From Hyphomicrobiales bacterium (GTDB lineage: Bacteria > Pseudomonadota > Alphaproteobacteria > Rhizobiales > Rhizobiaceae), in the NCBI GenBank assembly GCA_900472175.1, contig UCHD01000002.1:1-64000 (forward strand): 64,000 bases of DNA, in the 5' to 3' direction. The translations under genes were made by a program, and so were the position numbers. The notes under the pieces are model-generated. The model did no database searches. It was not told the origin of the DNA and saw nothing but the letters and a program-made list of their open reading frames with translations. Below, piece by piece: positions 20,978-29,926 of the stretch (position 1 is the first letter of the stretch; every line of letters begins with the position of its first letter).

Positions 20978-21748
20978 ATGGAAAAGCCGATCATCGTCGA
21001 ACAGCAGGACCGGGTCGTCATCGTCACGCTGAATCGGCCTGCGGCCCGCAACGCCCTCAATTCCGAGATCATGAACGCGCTGGCGGCTGAGCTTGCGCCG
21101 CTGGATCGCGATCCCGGTGTCGGCTGCTTCGTGCTGAAAGGTTCCGATAAGGCCTTTGCCGCCGGCGCCGACATCAAGGAAATGGCTGACAAGTCGTTCC
21201 CCGACATGTTCGGCGAGGATTTCTTTGCCGCCTGGGACAAGTTCGCGTCGTTGCGCACGCCAAAGATTGCCGCGGTCTCCGGCTATGCGCTCGGTGGCGG
21301 TTGCGAGCTGGCAATGATGTGCGACATGATCTTTGCGTCCGACACCGCGATGTTCGGGCAGCCCGAAATCAAGCTTGGTGTCATCCCCGGCATGGGCGGC
21401 TCGCAGCGGCTGACGAAGCTGGTCGGCAAGGCAAAGGCGATGGACATGATCCTCACCGGCCGGATGATGGACGCAACCGAAGCAGAACGCTGCGGCCTCG
21501 TCGCCCGCGTGCTGCCAGCAGAAAAGCTGCTGGATGAAACATTGGCGGCGGCCAAAACGATTGCGGGATACGGCAAGGCCGCTACCATGGCGGCGCGCGA
21601 AGCGGTCGAGCGTGCTCTTGAAGGCGGCTTGCGCGAAGGCATCCTGTTCGAACGCCGCATTTTTCACGCGCTGTTTGCCACAAACGACCAGAAGGAAGGC
21701 ATGGCGGCGTTCATCGAAAAGCGGCCAGCGCAATTCCAGGGCAAGTAA
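20978..21748 (+). CDS. enoyl-CoA hydratase
   Basis: A 256-residue crotonase. Both catalytic glutamates appear intact, in [11 protein letters not shown] and [19 protein letters not shown], and the oxyanion hole is in [10 protein letters not shown], so a true hydratase is expected. It would hydrate methacrylyl-CoA and tiglyl-CoA. It is the last gene of the operon, and GCAAGAGG precedes ATG 20978. Confidence 0.92.
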   Translation: MEKPIIVEQQDRVVIVTLNRPAARNALNSEIMNALAAELAPLDRDPGVGCFVLKGSDKAFAAGADIKEMADKSFPDMFGEDFFAAWDKFASLRTPKIAAVSGYALGGGCELAMMCDMIFASDTAMFGQPEIKLGVIPGMGGSQRLTKLVGKAKAMDMILTGRMMDATEAERCGLVARVLPAEKLLDETLAAAKTIAGYGKAATMAAREAVERALEGGLREGILFERRIFHALFATNDQKEGMAAFIEKRPAQFQGK

Positions 21749-21750
21749 CC

Positions 21751-21772
21751 GGCAGTTTCGGCCGGAACCGCC
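21751..21772. terminator. hairpin between convergent genes
   Basis: Arms GGCAGTTTC (21751-21759) and GGAACCGCC (21764-21772) pair at eight of nine positions, counting one G-T wobble, around a GGCC loop. It starts three bases after the enoyl-CoA hydratase stop. No T-run follows, so it may slow or process the transcript rather than act as a classical terminator. Confidence 0.35.
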
Positions 21773-21875
21773 TGTTATGCCGCGTCCGGAATCACCGAAT
21801 GACGGGTTGCCGCTTACAATGACGGCGGGGAACACGATGTGCTGACGATGCCCCCGCCGGCGGCCTCTATCCTGG

Positions 21876-22631
21876 TTAAGGCTTGCCCAGAACCAGCGTT
21901 TCGCCATCGGCAGGGATCAGCAATCTCGACGGGGAAATGCCTTTTGCCTCCGCCGCTTGGCGTAGATCCGAGCGGCTGATGGTGGCGTGATCAAGGGCCT
22001 CCATATGCGTGGCGATGACAGTGGCGCCCGGTGCCGCCTCGCAGACCGCGACCGTTTCCGCAGCATCCATGACGATCAGGTCGCCGTCCCAGCGCGCACC
22101 GCAGGAATGGGTGATTATGATGTCGGGGTTCGTGTCCCGGATGACTTCCGCGACGGGCGGATAGAGCACCGTATCGCCCGCCCAATAGATCGACGGCTCG
22201 CCCGCCGCCTCAAGGCTGAACCCCATGACAGAGCCCATCAGCTCGATAACCGGCCCAAGTCCGTGACTGCCTTCACGGCGCGTCAGCGTCAGCCCTTCCC
22301 ACGTCGCGCTGTTGCTCAGCGGTGTCACATTGGTAAACCCGGCCTCGCGAATGGTCGCCTCATCGCCAGGCTGGCAGAAGAGCGGCAGGTGCTTCGGCAC
22401 GCGTTGCATGGCGACACTGTCAAAATGATCGTCATGCAGATGCGAAACGATCACCAGCTCCACACCCTCCAGAATATCGTCAATCTCGACCGGAAGCTCC
22501 ACCATCGGATTGGGCGACCGGCCGGTAAAGGACGGCAAGCTATGCTTCGGCGCCAGATAAGGATCGATCAGCACGGTGCGCCCGGCATAATCGAGTTTCA
22601 GAGTGGCATTGCGGATCGGCTGAAGTTTCAT
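21876..22631 (-). CDS. MBL-fold metal-dependent hydrolase (UlaG/YtkL-like)
   Basis: A 251-residue metallo-beta-lactamase-fold protein. It has the metal motif SHLHDDHFD, the later ligand region YWAGDT and THSCGAR and the C-terminal ATHMEALDH. Related proteins include lactonases and many uncharacterised hydrolases, so the substrate is unknown. ATG 22631 has AGGAAAA upstream; an in-frame start at 22706 adds an unlikely extension. It stands alone between the operon above and SURF1. Confidence 0.82.
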   Translation of the reverse strand: MKLQPIRNATLKLDYAGRTVLIDPYLAPKHSLPSFTGRSPNPMVELPVEIDDILEGVELVIVSHLHDDHFDSVAMQRVPKHLPLFCQPGDEATIREAGFTNVTPLSNSATWEGLTLTRREGSHGLGPVIELMGSVMGFSLEAAGEPSIYWAGDTVLYPPVAEVIRDTNPDIIITHSCGARWDGDLIVMDAAETVAVCEAAPGATVIATHMEALDHATISRSDLRQAAEAKGISPSRLLIPADGETLVLGKP

Positions 22632-22751
22632 GGCGTTTTCCTGACGAGGGAGGCTGGGATCATTCAGCGCCATCCTCACGACCGGCAGGATAAAATCAAG
22701 AACCAAGAGAGGGGCCGGCGATGCTTGCCGGTGCCAATCGGCCTCAAGGGC

Positions 22752-23510
22752 TCAGATGAGCCGCCGGCGGCGGAGAATGATGGTGGCGGCCGCTGTCATG
22801 ACCGCAAGGGCATACCAGGTCAGGGCGTAGACGAGATGGCTGTTGCGGAAGTGGACCACCGTCAGGCCGCCGATGGGCAAGCCGCCGGAATTGGGTGTCG
22901 CATCGGCATCGATGAAATAAGGGGCGACGGCGCCAAGGTTTTTGGCGCGCGCGATGGCGGCGACGTCGCGGGAGTACCAGCGGTCGTTGAGCAGATCGTT
23001 CGAGCGCAGAAAAGCCCCGCCGGGTTCGCTGCTGCGCAACAGGCCGGTGATGCTGACCGGCCCGGCCGCGATCTCGCTTGCGATGCGTGCCGCGGAATCA
23101 CTGCGGCCAGCCGGCAAGAAACCGCGATTGACGAGTATCGTCGATGCATCCGAAAGATGCAGGGGCGTCAGCAGCCAGAAGCCGGCGCCGCGCTCGGTTA
23201 CGGCCTGCACGAGGACTGATTTGTCGTGCTCGAAGAGACCGGTGGCGGTGATGCGGCGATACTCGTCTTTCTCCGTGCTGATCGTCCTCCATTCCGCAGG
23301 TGGGGGAGCGGCGACCGGATCGGCGTGGATACGGGTTTCAACACGCTCGATCAGGTCGAGTTTCCAGAACAACCGCTGGACCTGCCAGGTGCCGAGCCCG
23401 ATGAAGATAGCCGTCAGCGCAAGCATCGCGCCGACGAAAATCAGACCTGCACGGCGTGGCCGGTCCGCAGCGCCGGTTGTGGCGGAGTACTCCTTACTCA
23501 CCGTCAGCAC
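22752..23510 (-). CDS. SURF1-family oxidase assembly protein
   Basis: A 252-residue inner membrane protein with one transmembrane span near each end. The family motif GLGTWQVQRL follows the first span, and LVYALTWYALAVMTA forms the second. SURF1 proteins help insert heme into terminal oxidases. Here it ends the cyoABCD operon, fitting a quinol-oxidase-dedicated SURF1 as known in alphaproteobacteria. No ATG is available; it starts at GTG 23510 (or GTG 23501), just after the cyoD stop and probably by coupling. Confidence 0.87.
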   Translation of the reverse strand: MLTVSKEYSATTGAADRPRRAGLIFVGAMLALTAIFIGLGTWQVQRLFWKLDLIERVETRIHADPVAAPPPAEWRTISTEKDEYRRITATGLFEHDKSVLVQAVTERGAGFWLLTPLHLSDASTILVNRGFLPAGRSDSAARIASEIAAGPVSITGLLRSSEPGGAFLRSNDLLNDRWYSRDVAAIARAKNLGAVAPYFIDADATPNSGGLPIGGLTVVHFRNSHLVYALTWYALAVMTAAATIILRRRRLI

Positions 23511-23513
23511 CCG

Positions 23514-23915
23514 TCAGGGCATATTCTTCATCATCTCCGGCGACATCGGCATCATGTTCGCATTGAGATGATGCATGACCCAGAGTGAGCCGGCGAGCGT
23601 GATGCCGACGATGACGAGGGTGAAGATCAGCGCCATCATCGTCCAGCCGCCTTCCGAGCGCGGGCTCATGTGCAGGAAGTAGACCATGTGGACGATGATC
23701 TGGACGACAGCCAGCGCCATGACGAGGAAAGCCGTCAGCAGTTTGCTGTCGAAGGTCCCGGCCATGACCAGAATGAACGGAACGGCCGTCAGGATGACAG
23801 ACAGTCCAAAACCGATCATGTAGCCCTTCAGCGAACCATGTCCCGCCTCGTGACCATGGCCGTGGTGAGCGTCGGCGGCATCTTCATGCGCGGGGGCGTG
23901 CGGGTGTGAGCTCAT
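23514..23915 (-). CDS. cyoD: cytochrome bo3-type quinol oxidase subunit IV
   Basis: A 133-residue subunit with three membrane spans. The C-terminal half matches CyoD (VQIIVHMVYFLHM). The first 30 residues are unusually rich in histidine (HPHAPAHEDAADAHHGHGHE), more than is needed for the fold, which could bind metal. ATG 23915 overlaps the cyoC stop (ATGA). Confidence 0.92.
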   Translation of the reverse strand: MSSHPHAPAHEDAADAHHGHGHEAGHGSLKGYMIGFGLSVILTAVPFILVMAGTFDSKLLTAFLVMALAVVQIIVHMVYFLHMSPRSEGGWTMMALIFTLVIVGITLAGSLWVMHHLNANMMPMSPEMMKNMP

Positions 23916-24535
23916 CCGAGGACTCCCATCAGATAGACAAAGGAGAAGACGCCGATCCAGATGACGTCGAGGAAGTGCCAAAACATCGACAGGCACATCA
24001 GGCGGCGGCGGTTTTCCGGAATCAGGCCGCGCTTGGAGACCTGGACCATCAGAGTGACCAGCCAGATGATGCCGAAGGTGACGTGAAGGCCGTGGGTGCC
24101 GACCAGCGTGAAGAAGGACGACAGGAACGCACTGCGCGTCGGGCCAGCGCCTTCGTTGATCAGATGGGCAAACTCGTAGAGTTCGAGGCCAAGGAAGGCC
24201 AGACCGAACAGACCGGTGATGGCGAGCCAGAACAGCGTTTCAGCCTTGGCGTTCCGCTCCATCTGCAGCATGGCAAAGCCATAGGTGATGGAGGAGAACA
24301 GCAGCATCGCCGTGTTGATCGCGACCAGTGGCAGATCAAAGAGGTCAGCTGGCGATGGACCAGCCGCATAGTTGCGGCCGAGCACGCCGTGCGTGGCAAA
24401 CAGCACGGCGAAGATCAGGCAGTCGCTCATCAGGTAGAGCCAGAAGCCCAGATTGGTGCTGCCTTCCGGATGATGATCTTCCGTCAGGTAGAAGACAGGC
24501 TTTTCGCCCGCTTGCGTTTGAATGTCGTGTGCCAT
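23912..24535 (-). CDS. cyoC: cytochrome bo3-type quinol oxidase subunit III
   Basis: A 207-residue subunit III with five membrane spans, including GFWLYLMSDCLIFAVLFATH and HGLHVTFGIIWL. I chose ATG 24535, which lies one base after the cyoB stop codon; upstream in-frame codons fall within cyoB and are not needed. Confidence 0.94.
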   Translation of the reverse strand: MAHDIQTQAGEKPVFYLTEDHHPEGSTNLGFWLYLMSDCLIFAVLFATHGVLGRNYAAGPSPADLFDLPLVAINTAMLLFSSITYGFAMLQMERNAKAETLFWLAITGLFGLAFLGLELYEFAHLINEGAGPTRSAFLSSFFTLVGTHGLHVTFGIIWLVTLMVQVSKRGLIPENRRRLMCLSMFWHFLDVIWIGVFSFVYLMGVLG

Positions 24536-24536
24536 G

Positions 24537-26537
24537 TCAGGTCCGCTCCGCGAGCAGTTTCGTGCGCGCATCTTCCGTCGAGGTAACGGTTTCCGCCGGG
24601 ATGTAGAAGTCGCGGTTGTAGTTGAACGTATGGCCGATCGCGACAACGAGGAGACCGACGAAGGAGAGGATGGCCAGCCACCACATGTACCAGATCATCG
24701 CAAAGGCAAACGCAATGCTGATGGCGGACAGAATGACGCCGGTGCCTGTGCTCTTCGGCATGTGGATCCGCTTGAAGCCGGTGAGCGGACGCTCATAGCC
24801 GCGGTTCTTCATGTCGTACCAGCTGTCATGATCGTGAACGACCGGCGTGAAGGCGAAATTGTACTCCGGCGGCGGCGACGATGTCGACCATTCGAGCGTG
24901 CGGCCATCCCAGGGATCGCTGCCGCAGGCCAGTTGGTCACGGCGCAGGAAGCTGACGACAAGCTGGATGACGAAGGAAGCGATACCGAGCGCGATGAGGG
25001 CAGCACCGAAGGCCGCGATGATGAACCAGATCTGCAACGAAGGATCTTCGAACTGGGATACGCGGCGCGTCACGCCCATCAGGCCGAGCACGTAGAGCGG
25101 CATGAAGGCGAAGAAGAAACCGATCTGCCAGAACCAGAAGCTCATCAGGCCCCAGAAGCGGTCGAGCTTGTAGCCGAAGGCCTTTGGCCACCAGTAGACG
25201 ATGCCCGCCATCAAGCCAAAGAGCACGCCGCCGATGATGACGTTGTGGAAATGGGCGATGAGGAACAGCGAGTTGTGCAGCACGAAGTCGGCGGGCGGAA
25301 CCGCGAGCAAGACACCGGTCATGCCGCCGATGACGAAGGTGATCATGAAGCCGATTGTCCAGTACATCGGCAATTCGTAGCGAATACGGCCGCGATACAT
25401 GGTGAAAAGCCAGTTGAATATTTTGGCCCCAGTCGGGATCGAGATGATCATCGTGGTGATGCCGAAGAAGGCATTTACCGACGCGCCCGAACCCATCGTG
25501 AAGAAGTGGTGCAGCCAGACGAGGTAGGAGAGGATCATGATGACACAGGTCGCGTAGACCATCGAGGCGTAACCGAAGAGGCGCTTGCCGGAGAAGGTTG
25601 CGACCACTTCTGAAAAGATGCCGAAGGCTGGCAGGATGAGGATGTAGACCTCCGGGTGGCCCCAGATCCAGATGAGGTTGACATACATCATCGGATTTCC
25701 GCCGAGGTCATTGGTAAAGAAGTTCGTGCCGGCGTAACGGTCGAGCGTCAGCAGAGCGAGCGTTGCGGTCAGGACCGGGAAAGTAGCAACGATCAGGATG
25801 TTGGTGCAGAGCGCGGTCCAGGTAAAGACCGGCATCTTCATGAAGGTCATGCCCGGCGCGCGCATCTTGACGATGGTGGCGATCAGGTTGATGCCCGAGA
25901 GGGTGGTTCCGACACCCGCGACCTGCAGGCCCCAGATATAATAATCGACCCCGACGCCCGGACTGTAATCGGAGCCGGACAGCGGCGGATAGGCAAGCCA
26001 GCCGGTACGGGCGAACTCGCCGACGAACAGCGACATCATGATGATGATCGCACCGGCCGTGGTCATCCAGAACGAGAAGTTGTTGAGGAACGGGAAGGAG
26101 ACGTCGCGCGCGCCGATCTGCAGCGGTACGACATAGTTCATGAAACCCGTGACGAACGGCATCGCCACGAAGAAGATCATGATCACGCCATGGGCGGTGA
26201 AGATCTGGTCGTAGTGATGCGCATTGAGGTAGCCCTCATTGCCGTTGAAGGCGATCGCCTGCTGGACGCGCATCATGATCGCATCGGCAAAGCCGCGCAG
26301 CAGCATGATGATCGCCAGGATGATGTACATGATGCCGATCTTCTTGTGATCGACGCTGGTGAACCATTCCGTCCAGAGATAGCCCCAGAGCTTGAACTTG
26401 GTGATGAGGGCGAGGACGGCAAGGCCGCCGATCGCCACACCGATGAAGGTCACCACGAGAATGGGCTCGTGGTAGGGGATGGCCTCCAAGGTCAGCCGCC
26501 CGAAGATGAATTCCGTCAAAGTATTATAGCCGAACAT
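24537..26537 (-). CDS. cyoB: cytochrome bo3-type quinol oxidase subunit I
   Basis: A 666-residue heme-copper oxidase catalytic subunit of normal CyoB length. It has the Cu_B histidine and cross-linked tyrosine motif [15 protein letters not shown], the pair LHHFFTMG and the heme ligand region HFHNVIIGG. It reduces oxygen with ubiquinol electrons and pumps protons. ATG 26537 is preferred over an in-frame TTG at 26549. Confidence 0.96.
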   Translation of the reverse strand: MFGYNTLTEFIFGRLTLEAIPYHEPILVVTFIGVAIGGLAVLALITKFKLWGYLWTEWFTSVDHKKIGIMYIILAIIMLLRGFADAIMMRVQQAIAFNGNEGYLNAHHYDQIFTAHGVIMIFFVAMPFVTGFMNYVVPLQIGARDVSFPFLNNFSFWMTTAGAIIIMMSLFVGEFARTGWLAYPPLSGSDYSPGVGVDYYIWGLQVAGVGTTLSGINLIATIVKMRAPGMTFMKMPVFTWTALCTNILIVATFPVLTATLALLTLDRYAGTNFFTNDLGGNPMMYVNLIWIWGHPEVYILILPAFGIFSEVVATFSGKRLFGYASMVYATCVIMILSYLVWLHHFFTMGSGASVNAFFGITTMIISIPTGAKIFNWLFTMYRGRIRYELPMYWTIGFMITFVIGGMTGVLLAVPPADFVLHNSLFLIAHFHNVIIGGVLFGLMAGIVYWWPKAFGYKLDRFWGLMSFWFWQIGFFFAFMPLYVLGLMGVTRRVSQFEDPSLQIWFIIAAFGAALIALGIASFVIQLVVSFLRRDQLACGSDPWDGRTLEWSTSSPPPEYNFAFTPVVHDHDSWYDMKNRGYERPLTGFKRIHMPKSTGTGVILSAISIAFAFAMIWYMWWLAILSFVGLLVVAIGHTFNYNRDFYIPAETVTSTEDARTKLLAERT

Positions 26538-26567
26538 TGTTCTGTCCAAAATGTCGCGTGCGCGGCC

Positions 26568-27719
26568 TTACGGCTGCGTCGTGCTGTTGGTGTTCAGTTG
26601 CGCCGGAGCGGGGCTGTTCTGATCGTTTTCGGGCATGGAATGGCCCTGGTGCATGTCGTGGTTCATCGGCTGCTCCACACCTTCAGCAGGCTGTTCGCTG
26701 CGCGCGGGGTTGCCGGTTGCCGGGAACGTTGCTGCCGGGGCCTCATCGTTCGTGTGGCGGGTGTCATATTCGAGACGAGCCCGGTTTTCATGGCTTTCGA
26801 CGCCGGCACCGCCCATCATGTCGATATGCATCATTTCGCTCATGCACATCTTGCCGGGGTGGGCGCACATGTTGAGGATGGAGGTGTAGAGGCCATCGTC
26901 GACAGTGGCGTAGTAACGCACCGGTTCTTTCGTGCTCGGCTTTTCGAGCTTGAGATAGGCGTCGCGGTTCAGCGCCGTACCCTGTGCCTTGACCCGTGCA
27001 ACCCACTGGTCGAAGCCTTCCTGCTGCAGGCCATGGAACTTGAAGCGCATGTGGGAGAAGCCGTCGCCGGAATAGTTGGCGGATAGGCCCTCATATTCAC
27101 CCTCCTTGTTGATAACGGCATGAAGGCGCGTCTGCATGCCCGGCATGGCGTAGATCATCCCGGCGAGAGCCGGCACGTAGAACGAGTTCATCACCGAGGA
27201 TGCGGTGATCTTGAAATTGATCGGCACGTCGATCGGCGTGGCCATCTCGTTGACGGTCGCGATGCCGTATTCCGGATAGAAGAACAGCCACTTCCAATCC
27301 AGCGCGACCACTTCGACGGTGATCGGCTTAACATCGGCAGGAAGCGCGCGTTGCGCGTCGATCCGGTCCAGCGGGCGATAGGGGTCAAGCTTGTGTGTGC
27401 TGATCCAGGTGATCGCGCCGAGTGCGACAATAATGGCGAGAGGCGCAGACCAGATGACCACTTCCAGCGCCGTCGAATGATGCCATTCGGGGGCGTAGGT
27501 GGCGCTGGTGTTGGAACCGCGGTACCTCCAGGCGAAAAACACGATCAGGAACAGCACGGGCACAATGATCAAAAGCATCAGCACCGTCGAGATGATGATA
27601 AGGTCCCGCTGCTGCATGGCGATATCGCCGGACGGGGCCATGACAACCATGTTGCACCCGGCCAAAGCCAGGAGTGGCAACAGAGCGAGAAAGCGGCTGG
27701 CGGATTTCCATTTTGACAT
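26568..27719 (-). CDS. cyoA: cytochrome bo3-type quinol oxidase subunit II (lipoprotein)
   Basis: A 383-residue subunit II. The N-terminal lipoprotein signal has lipobox LALAGCN, then two spans and the periplasmic cupredoxin domain. The domain lacks the Cu_A ligand set, as expected for a quinol oxidase. The last 80 residues form a Met/His-rich tail (MNHDMHQGHSMPEN) beyond the usual end, perhaps for metal handling. ATG 27719 gives the correct signal; the longer frame is unsupported. A perfect hairpin lies in its leader. Confidence 0.94.
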   Translation of the reverse strand: MSKWKSASRFLALLPLLALAGCNMVVMAPSGDIAMQQRDLIIISTVLMLLIIVPVLFLIVFFAWRYRGSNTSATYAPEWHHSTALEVVIWSAPLAIIVALGAITWISTHKLDPYRPLDRIDAQRALPADVKPITVEVVALDWKWLFFYPEYGIATVNEMATPIDVPINFKITASSVMNSFYVPALAGMIYAMPGMQTRLHAVINKEGEYEGLSANYSGDGFSHMRFKFHGLQQEGFDQWVARVKAQGTALNRDAYLKLEKPSTKEPVRYYATVDDGLYTSILNMCAHPGKMCMSEMMHIDMMGGAGVESHENRARLEYDTRHTNDEAPAATFPATGNPARSEQPAEGVEQPMNHDMHQGHSMPENDQNSPAPAQLNTNSTTQP

Positions 27720-28025
27720 AGCGGGCTCGAGTTTTTGCGTTCGTCTGGTCCGCACTAACGAAGCACCTCGGATGACGGAATGAGGTGCTTCGTCGCAGTG
27801 CAGCAATTTGTCGCGTTGCAAAAAGTGTGGCTGCGATCGAAGTCGAATGTCTGGCTGGGCTAAGGTATAAACGGTCTTTGGTTGAGGTCAAAGCGTCTGT
27901 TGCATTTCCTGAGCGGTACAATCGTTTATAGGATAGACCGCAACGGTTTTGCACCATATTCTTGATCAAAGCCCGGCCTGGGTTCACATTGTGATGAATT
28001 CGGAATCCTGCGAGGAGAAAAGATT
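27720..28025. other. divergent promoter region of cyoA and the MFS gene
   Basis: 306 bases without a gene. It holds the perfect inverted repeat described separately. TTGAGGTCAA near 27880-27890 and TTGATCAA near 27960 are short palindromes that could bind redox or metabolic regulators. A ribosome site GCGAGGAG lies before the MFS gene. No ORF is convincing. Confidence 0.5.
27758..27793. repeat. perfect 12-bp inverted repeat in the cyoA leader
   Basis: ACGAAGCACCTC at 27758-27769 pairs perfectly with GAGGTGCTTCGT at 27782-27793 around a 12-base loop. It lies 38 bases upstream of the cyoA ATG. Neither side has a T-run, so a classical terminator is unlikely. It could be a leader RNA structure, a regulator site or a dispersed repeat element. 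Confidence 0.7.
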
Positions 28026-29393
28026 ATGGGCGTGGCTGGAAATCCATCGTCATCGGGGCTCGAACAGGACGCCCGGCGGATGCACGGCGACAAGCCGCTT
28101 TCTGCCGGCAGTATTGCCCTGGGTGTGATCATCGGCCGCATGTCGGAGTTTTTCGACTTCTTCGTCTACGGCCTTGCCTCCGTTCTGGTCTTTCCGCGGC
28201 TGGTTTTTTCGTTTGCGCCCAATCCGGTTGCGGCAACGATGATGTCCTTTGCAGTCTTCTCGCTGGCATTCCTGGCGCGCCCGGTCGGTTCCTTCGTCTT
28301 CATGTGGATCGATCGCAATTACGGACGTGGCACCAAGCTCACCATTGCCCTTTTCATTCTCGGCGGCTCCACTGCCTCCATCGCGTTCCTGCCGGGCTAT
28401 GAAACCGTCGGATACTGGTCGGTCGCACTTCTGGCGCTGTTCCGGTTGGGCCAGGGGTTCGCGCTCGGCGGGGCCTGGGATGGTCTCGCGTCGCTGCTCA
28501 ACCTCAACGCGCCGTCGCATCGCCGCGGCTGGTACGCCATGATCCCGCAGCTCGGCGCACCGATCGGGTTTGCGCTGGCCAGCACGCTCTTCGGTTATTT
28601 CGTGACCAATCTGCCCGACGCGGACTTTCTGTCCTGGGGATGGCGTTATCCATTCTTCGTCGCCTTCGCCATCAACGTCGTGGCGCTGTTTGCCCGCCTG
28701 CGCATCGTTGCCAGCCAGGAGTTCGGCTCCGCACTGGAAAATAACGAGCTGCAGGCGCGGCCGGTTTTCGAGATGCTGAGCAAGCACGCGTCTGACGTTG
28801 TGCTTGGAGCCTTCGCGCCGCTGGCGAGTTTTGCCATGTTCCACCTCGTCACGATCTTTCCGTTGAGCTGGGTCACACTGTTTGGCGGCCAGTCGGCGGC
28901 GCAGTTTCTGTGGGTCCAGGTGGCGGGTGCGGCCGTCGGCCTCATCGGCATTGTCCTGTCCGGCGTCATTGCCGACCGTATCGGACGCCGCAATCAGTTG
29001 ATGATCGGCGCGATCATCATCGCGATCTTTTCGTTCTCGGCGCCGTTCCTGCTCGATGCCGGCCGCACGGGGCAGGATGCGTTCATCATCATCGGCTTCG
29101 GTATTCTCGGCCTGTCTTTTGGCCAGGCGTCGGGCGCCGTGTCGTCGCGGTTCGGGCAATATTACCGCTATACCGGTGCTGCCCTGACCTCCGACCTTGC
29201 ATGGCTGATCGGCGCCGGTTTTGCGCCATTGGTTGCCCTCGGTCTCGCCAGCAATTTCGGCATCATTTTCATCGGCGGCTACCTGATCTCCGGCGCAATC
29301 TGCACGATCATCGCGCTGAGCGTCACCCGGGCGCTGGATTTGAGCGGCGAACCGGACGCCAAAGCCGAGACATCGTCGAACGGCAAGCGATAA
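28026..29393 (+). CDS. MFS transporter, metabolite:H+ symporter (MHS) family
   Basis: A 455-residue carrier with about twelve hydrophobic spans. It has the MHS features IGRMSEFFDFFVYGLASVLVF near the start, GLASLLNLNAPSHRRGWYAM, and the loop ADRIGRRNQ in the second half. Members import organic acids or osmolytes with protons. It is divergent from cyoABCD, so the pair may share regulation. GAGGAG precedes ATG 28026. Confidence 0.87.
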   Translation: MGVAGNPSSSGLEQDARRMHGDKPLSAGSIALGVIIGRMSEFFDFFVYGLASVLVFPRLVFSFAPNPVAATMMSFAVFSLAFLARPVGSFVFMWIDRNYGRGTKLTIALFILGGSTASIAFLPGYETVGYWSVALLALFRLGQGFALGGAWDGLASLLNLNAPSHRRGWYAMIPQLGAPIGFALASTLFGYFVTNLPDADFLSWGWRYPFFVAFAINVVALFARLRIVASQEFGSALENNELQARPVFEMLSKHASDVVLGAFAPLASFAMFHLVTIFPLSWVTLFGGQSAAQFLWVQVAGAAVGLIGIVLSGVIADRIGRRNQLMIGAIIIAIFSFSAPFLLDAGRTGQDAFIIIGFGILGLSFGQASGAVSSRFGQYYRYTGAALTSDLAWLIGAGFAPLVALGLASNFGIIFIGGYLISGAICTIIALSVTRALDLSGEPDAKAETSSNGKR

Positions 29394-29586
29394 ACGCAGC
29401 GTATAACCCTTGGCGCCCTGGTGTTCCACAATATTCAGGGCGTCAGCTGCCCTGCCGCACCAAGGTGGCGGCACGCAGCCTGCGGTTCTATCCCTACGCT
29501 CAAATCAGGTTCATCATCGAAGATGATATCGTTCGCTCGATCCTGTTTGGTCCGCGTAAGGGGAGCTGACGACCGCGGGCCTGTGC

Positions 29587-29600
29587 ATATTGTGTACTAT
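29587..29600. promoter_or_regulatory. imperfect second copy of the GntR-like palindrome
   Basis: ATATTGTGTACTAT matches 12 of 14 bases of the perfect site near 29820, about 233 bases upstream of it. It could be an auxiliary operator allowing looping. It is weak on its own. Confidence 0.35.
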
Positions 29601-29819
29601 TTACGGGCTATTGGCTTTCCTGTTTCGCCGTCACGTCCGGTTTGGTGGCTGCGAACTTTATAACATGTTCGCGCGAGCGGATGTCGTGCAATCCCTCCGC
29701 TGGAAGGCCCTTGTCCTCCGCCTGACGGGGGGAATCCCTTTGAGCCTTCGCTGCGTCGATGTTTCGTGCCGCGAAATCGCGTCGTTTTTGTTTTCGATTT
29801 TGTTGCCAAATAATTTTTG

Positions 29820-29835
29820 ATATTGTATACAATAT
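29820..29835. promoter_or_regulatory. perfect 16-bp palindrome ATATTGTATACAATAT
   Basis: This self-complementary sequence lies 91 bases upstream of the binding-protein ATG at 29927. TTGTATACAA cores are typical targets of GntR regulators. It sits where a promoter is expected, so repression is likely. The nearest GntR genes are more than 20 kb away, so the cognate regulator is not local. Confidence 0.6.
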
Positions 29836-29836
29836 T

Positions 29837-29855
29837 GGCGATCGGGAGGATCGCC
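29837..29855. repeat. hairpin in the leader of the importer operon
   Basis: GGCGATC (29837-29843) and GATCGCC (29849-29855) form a perfect 7-bp stem with a GGGAG loop, directly downstream of the 16-bp palindrome. The loop exposes a purine-rich segment. Confidence 0.4.
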
Positions 29856-29926
29856 GATTGTCGATTTTCTGCTGGAGGGCAGAAGTTTCGTTCGATCGCG
29901 ACGACAGAACAACGAGGGAGGGGACT

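Larger units (their letters stand above)
29394..29926. other. intergenic region upstream of the amino-acid-type importer
   Basis: 533 bases. A weak inverted repeat CGCCCTG/CAGGGCG (29414-29442) follows the MFS gene. The rest holds two GntR-like palindromes and a hairpin listed separately, and an AT-rich promoter stretch near 29785-29835. Short ORFs here have no ribosome site or recognisable sequence. Confidence 0.5.

Noticed and set aside
24522-27086. Long plus-strand ORFs opposite cyoB and cyoA
   Set aside because: Shadows of the conserved oxidase genes; charged, low-complexity translations.
28050-29474. 474-residue minus-strand ORF opposite the MFS gene
   Set aside because: Shadow of a clear twelve-span transporter.
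29421-29820. Short plus-strand ORFs in the intergenic region before the importer
   Set aside because: No ribosome site and no family; they overlap the regulatory palindromes.
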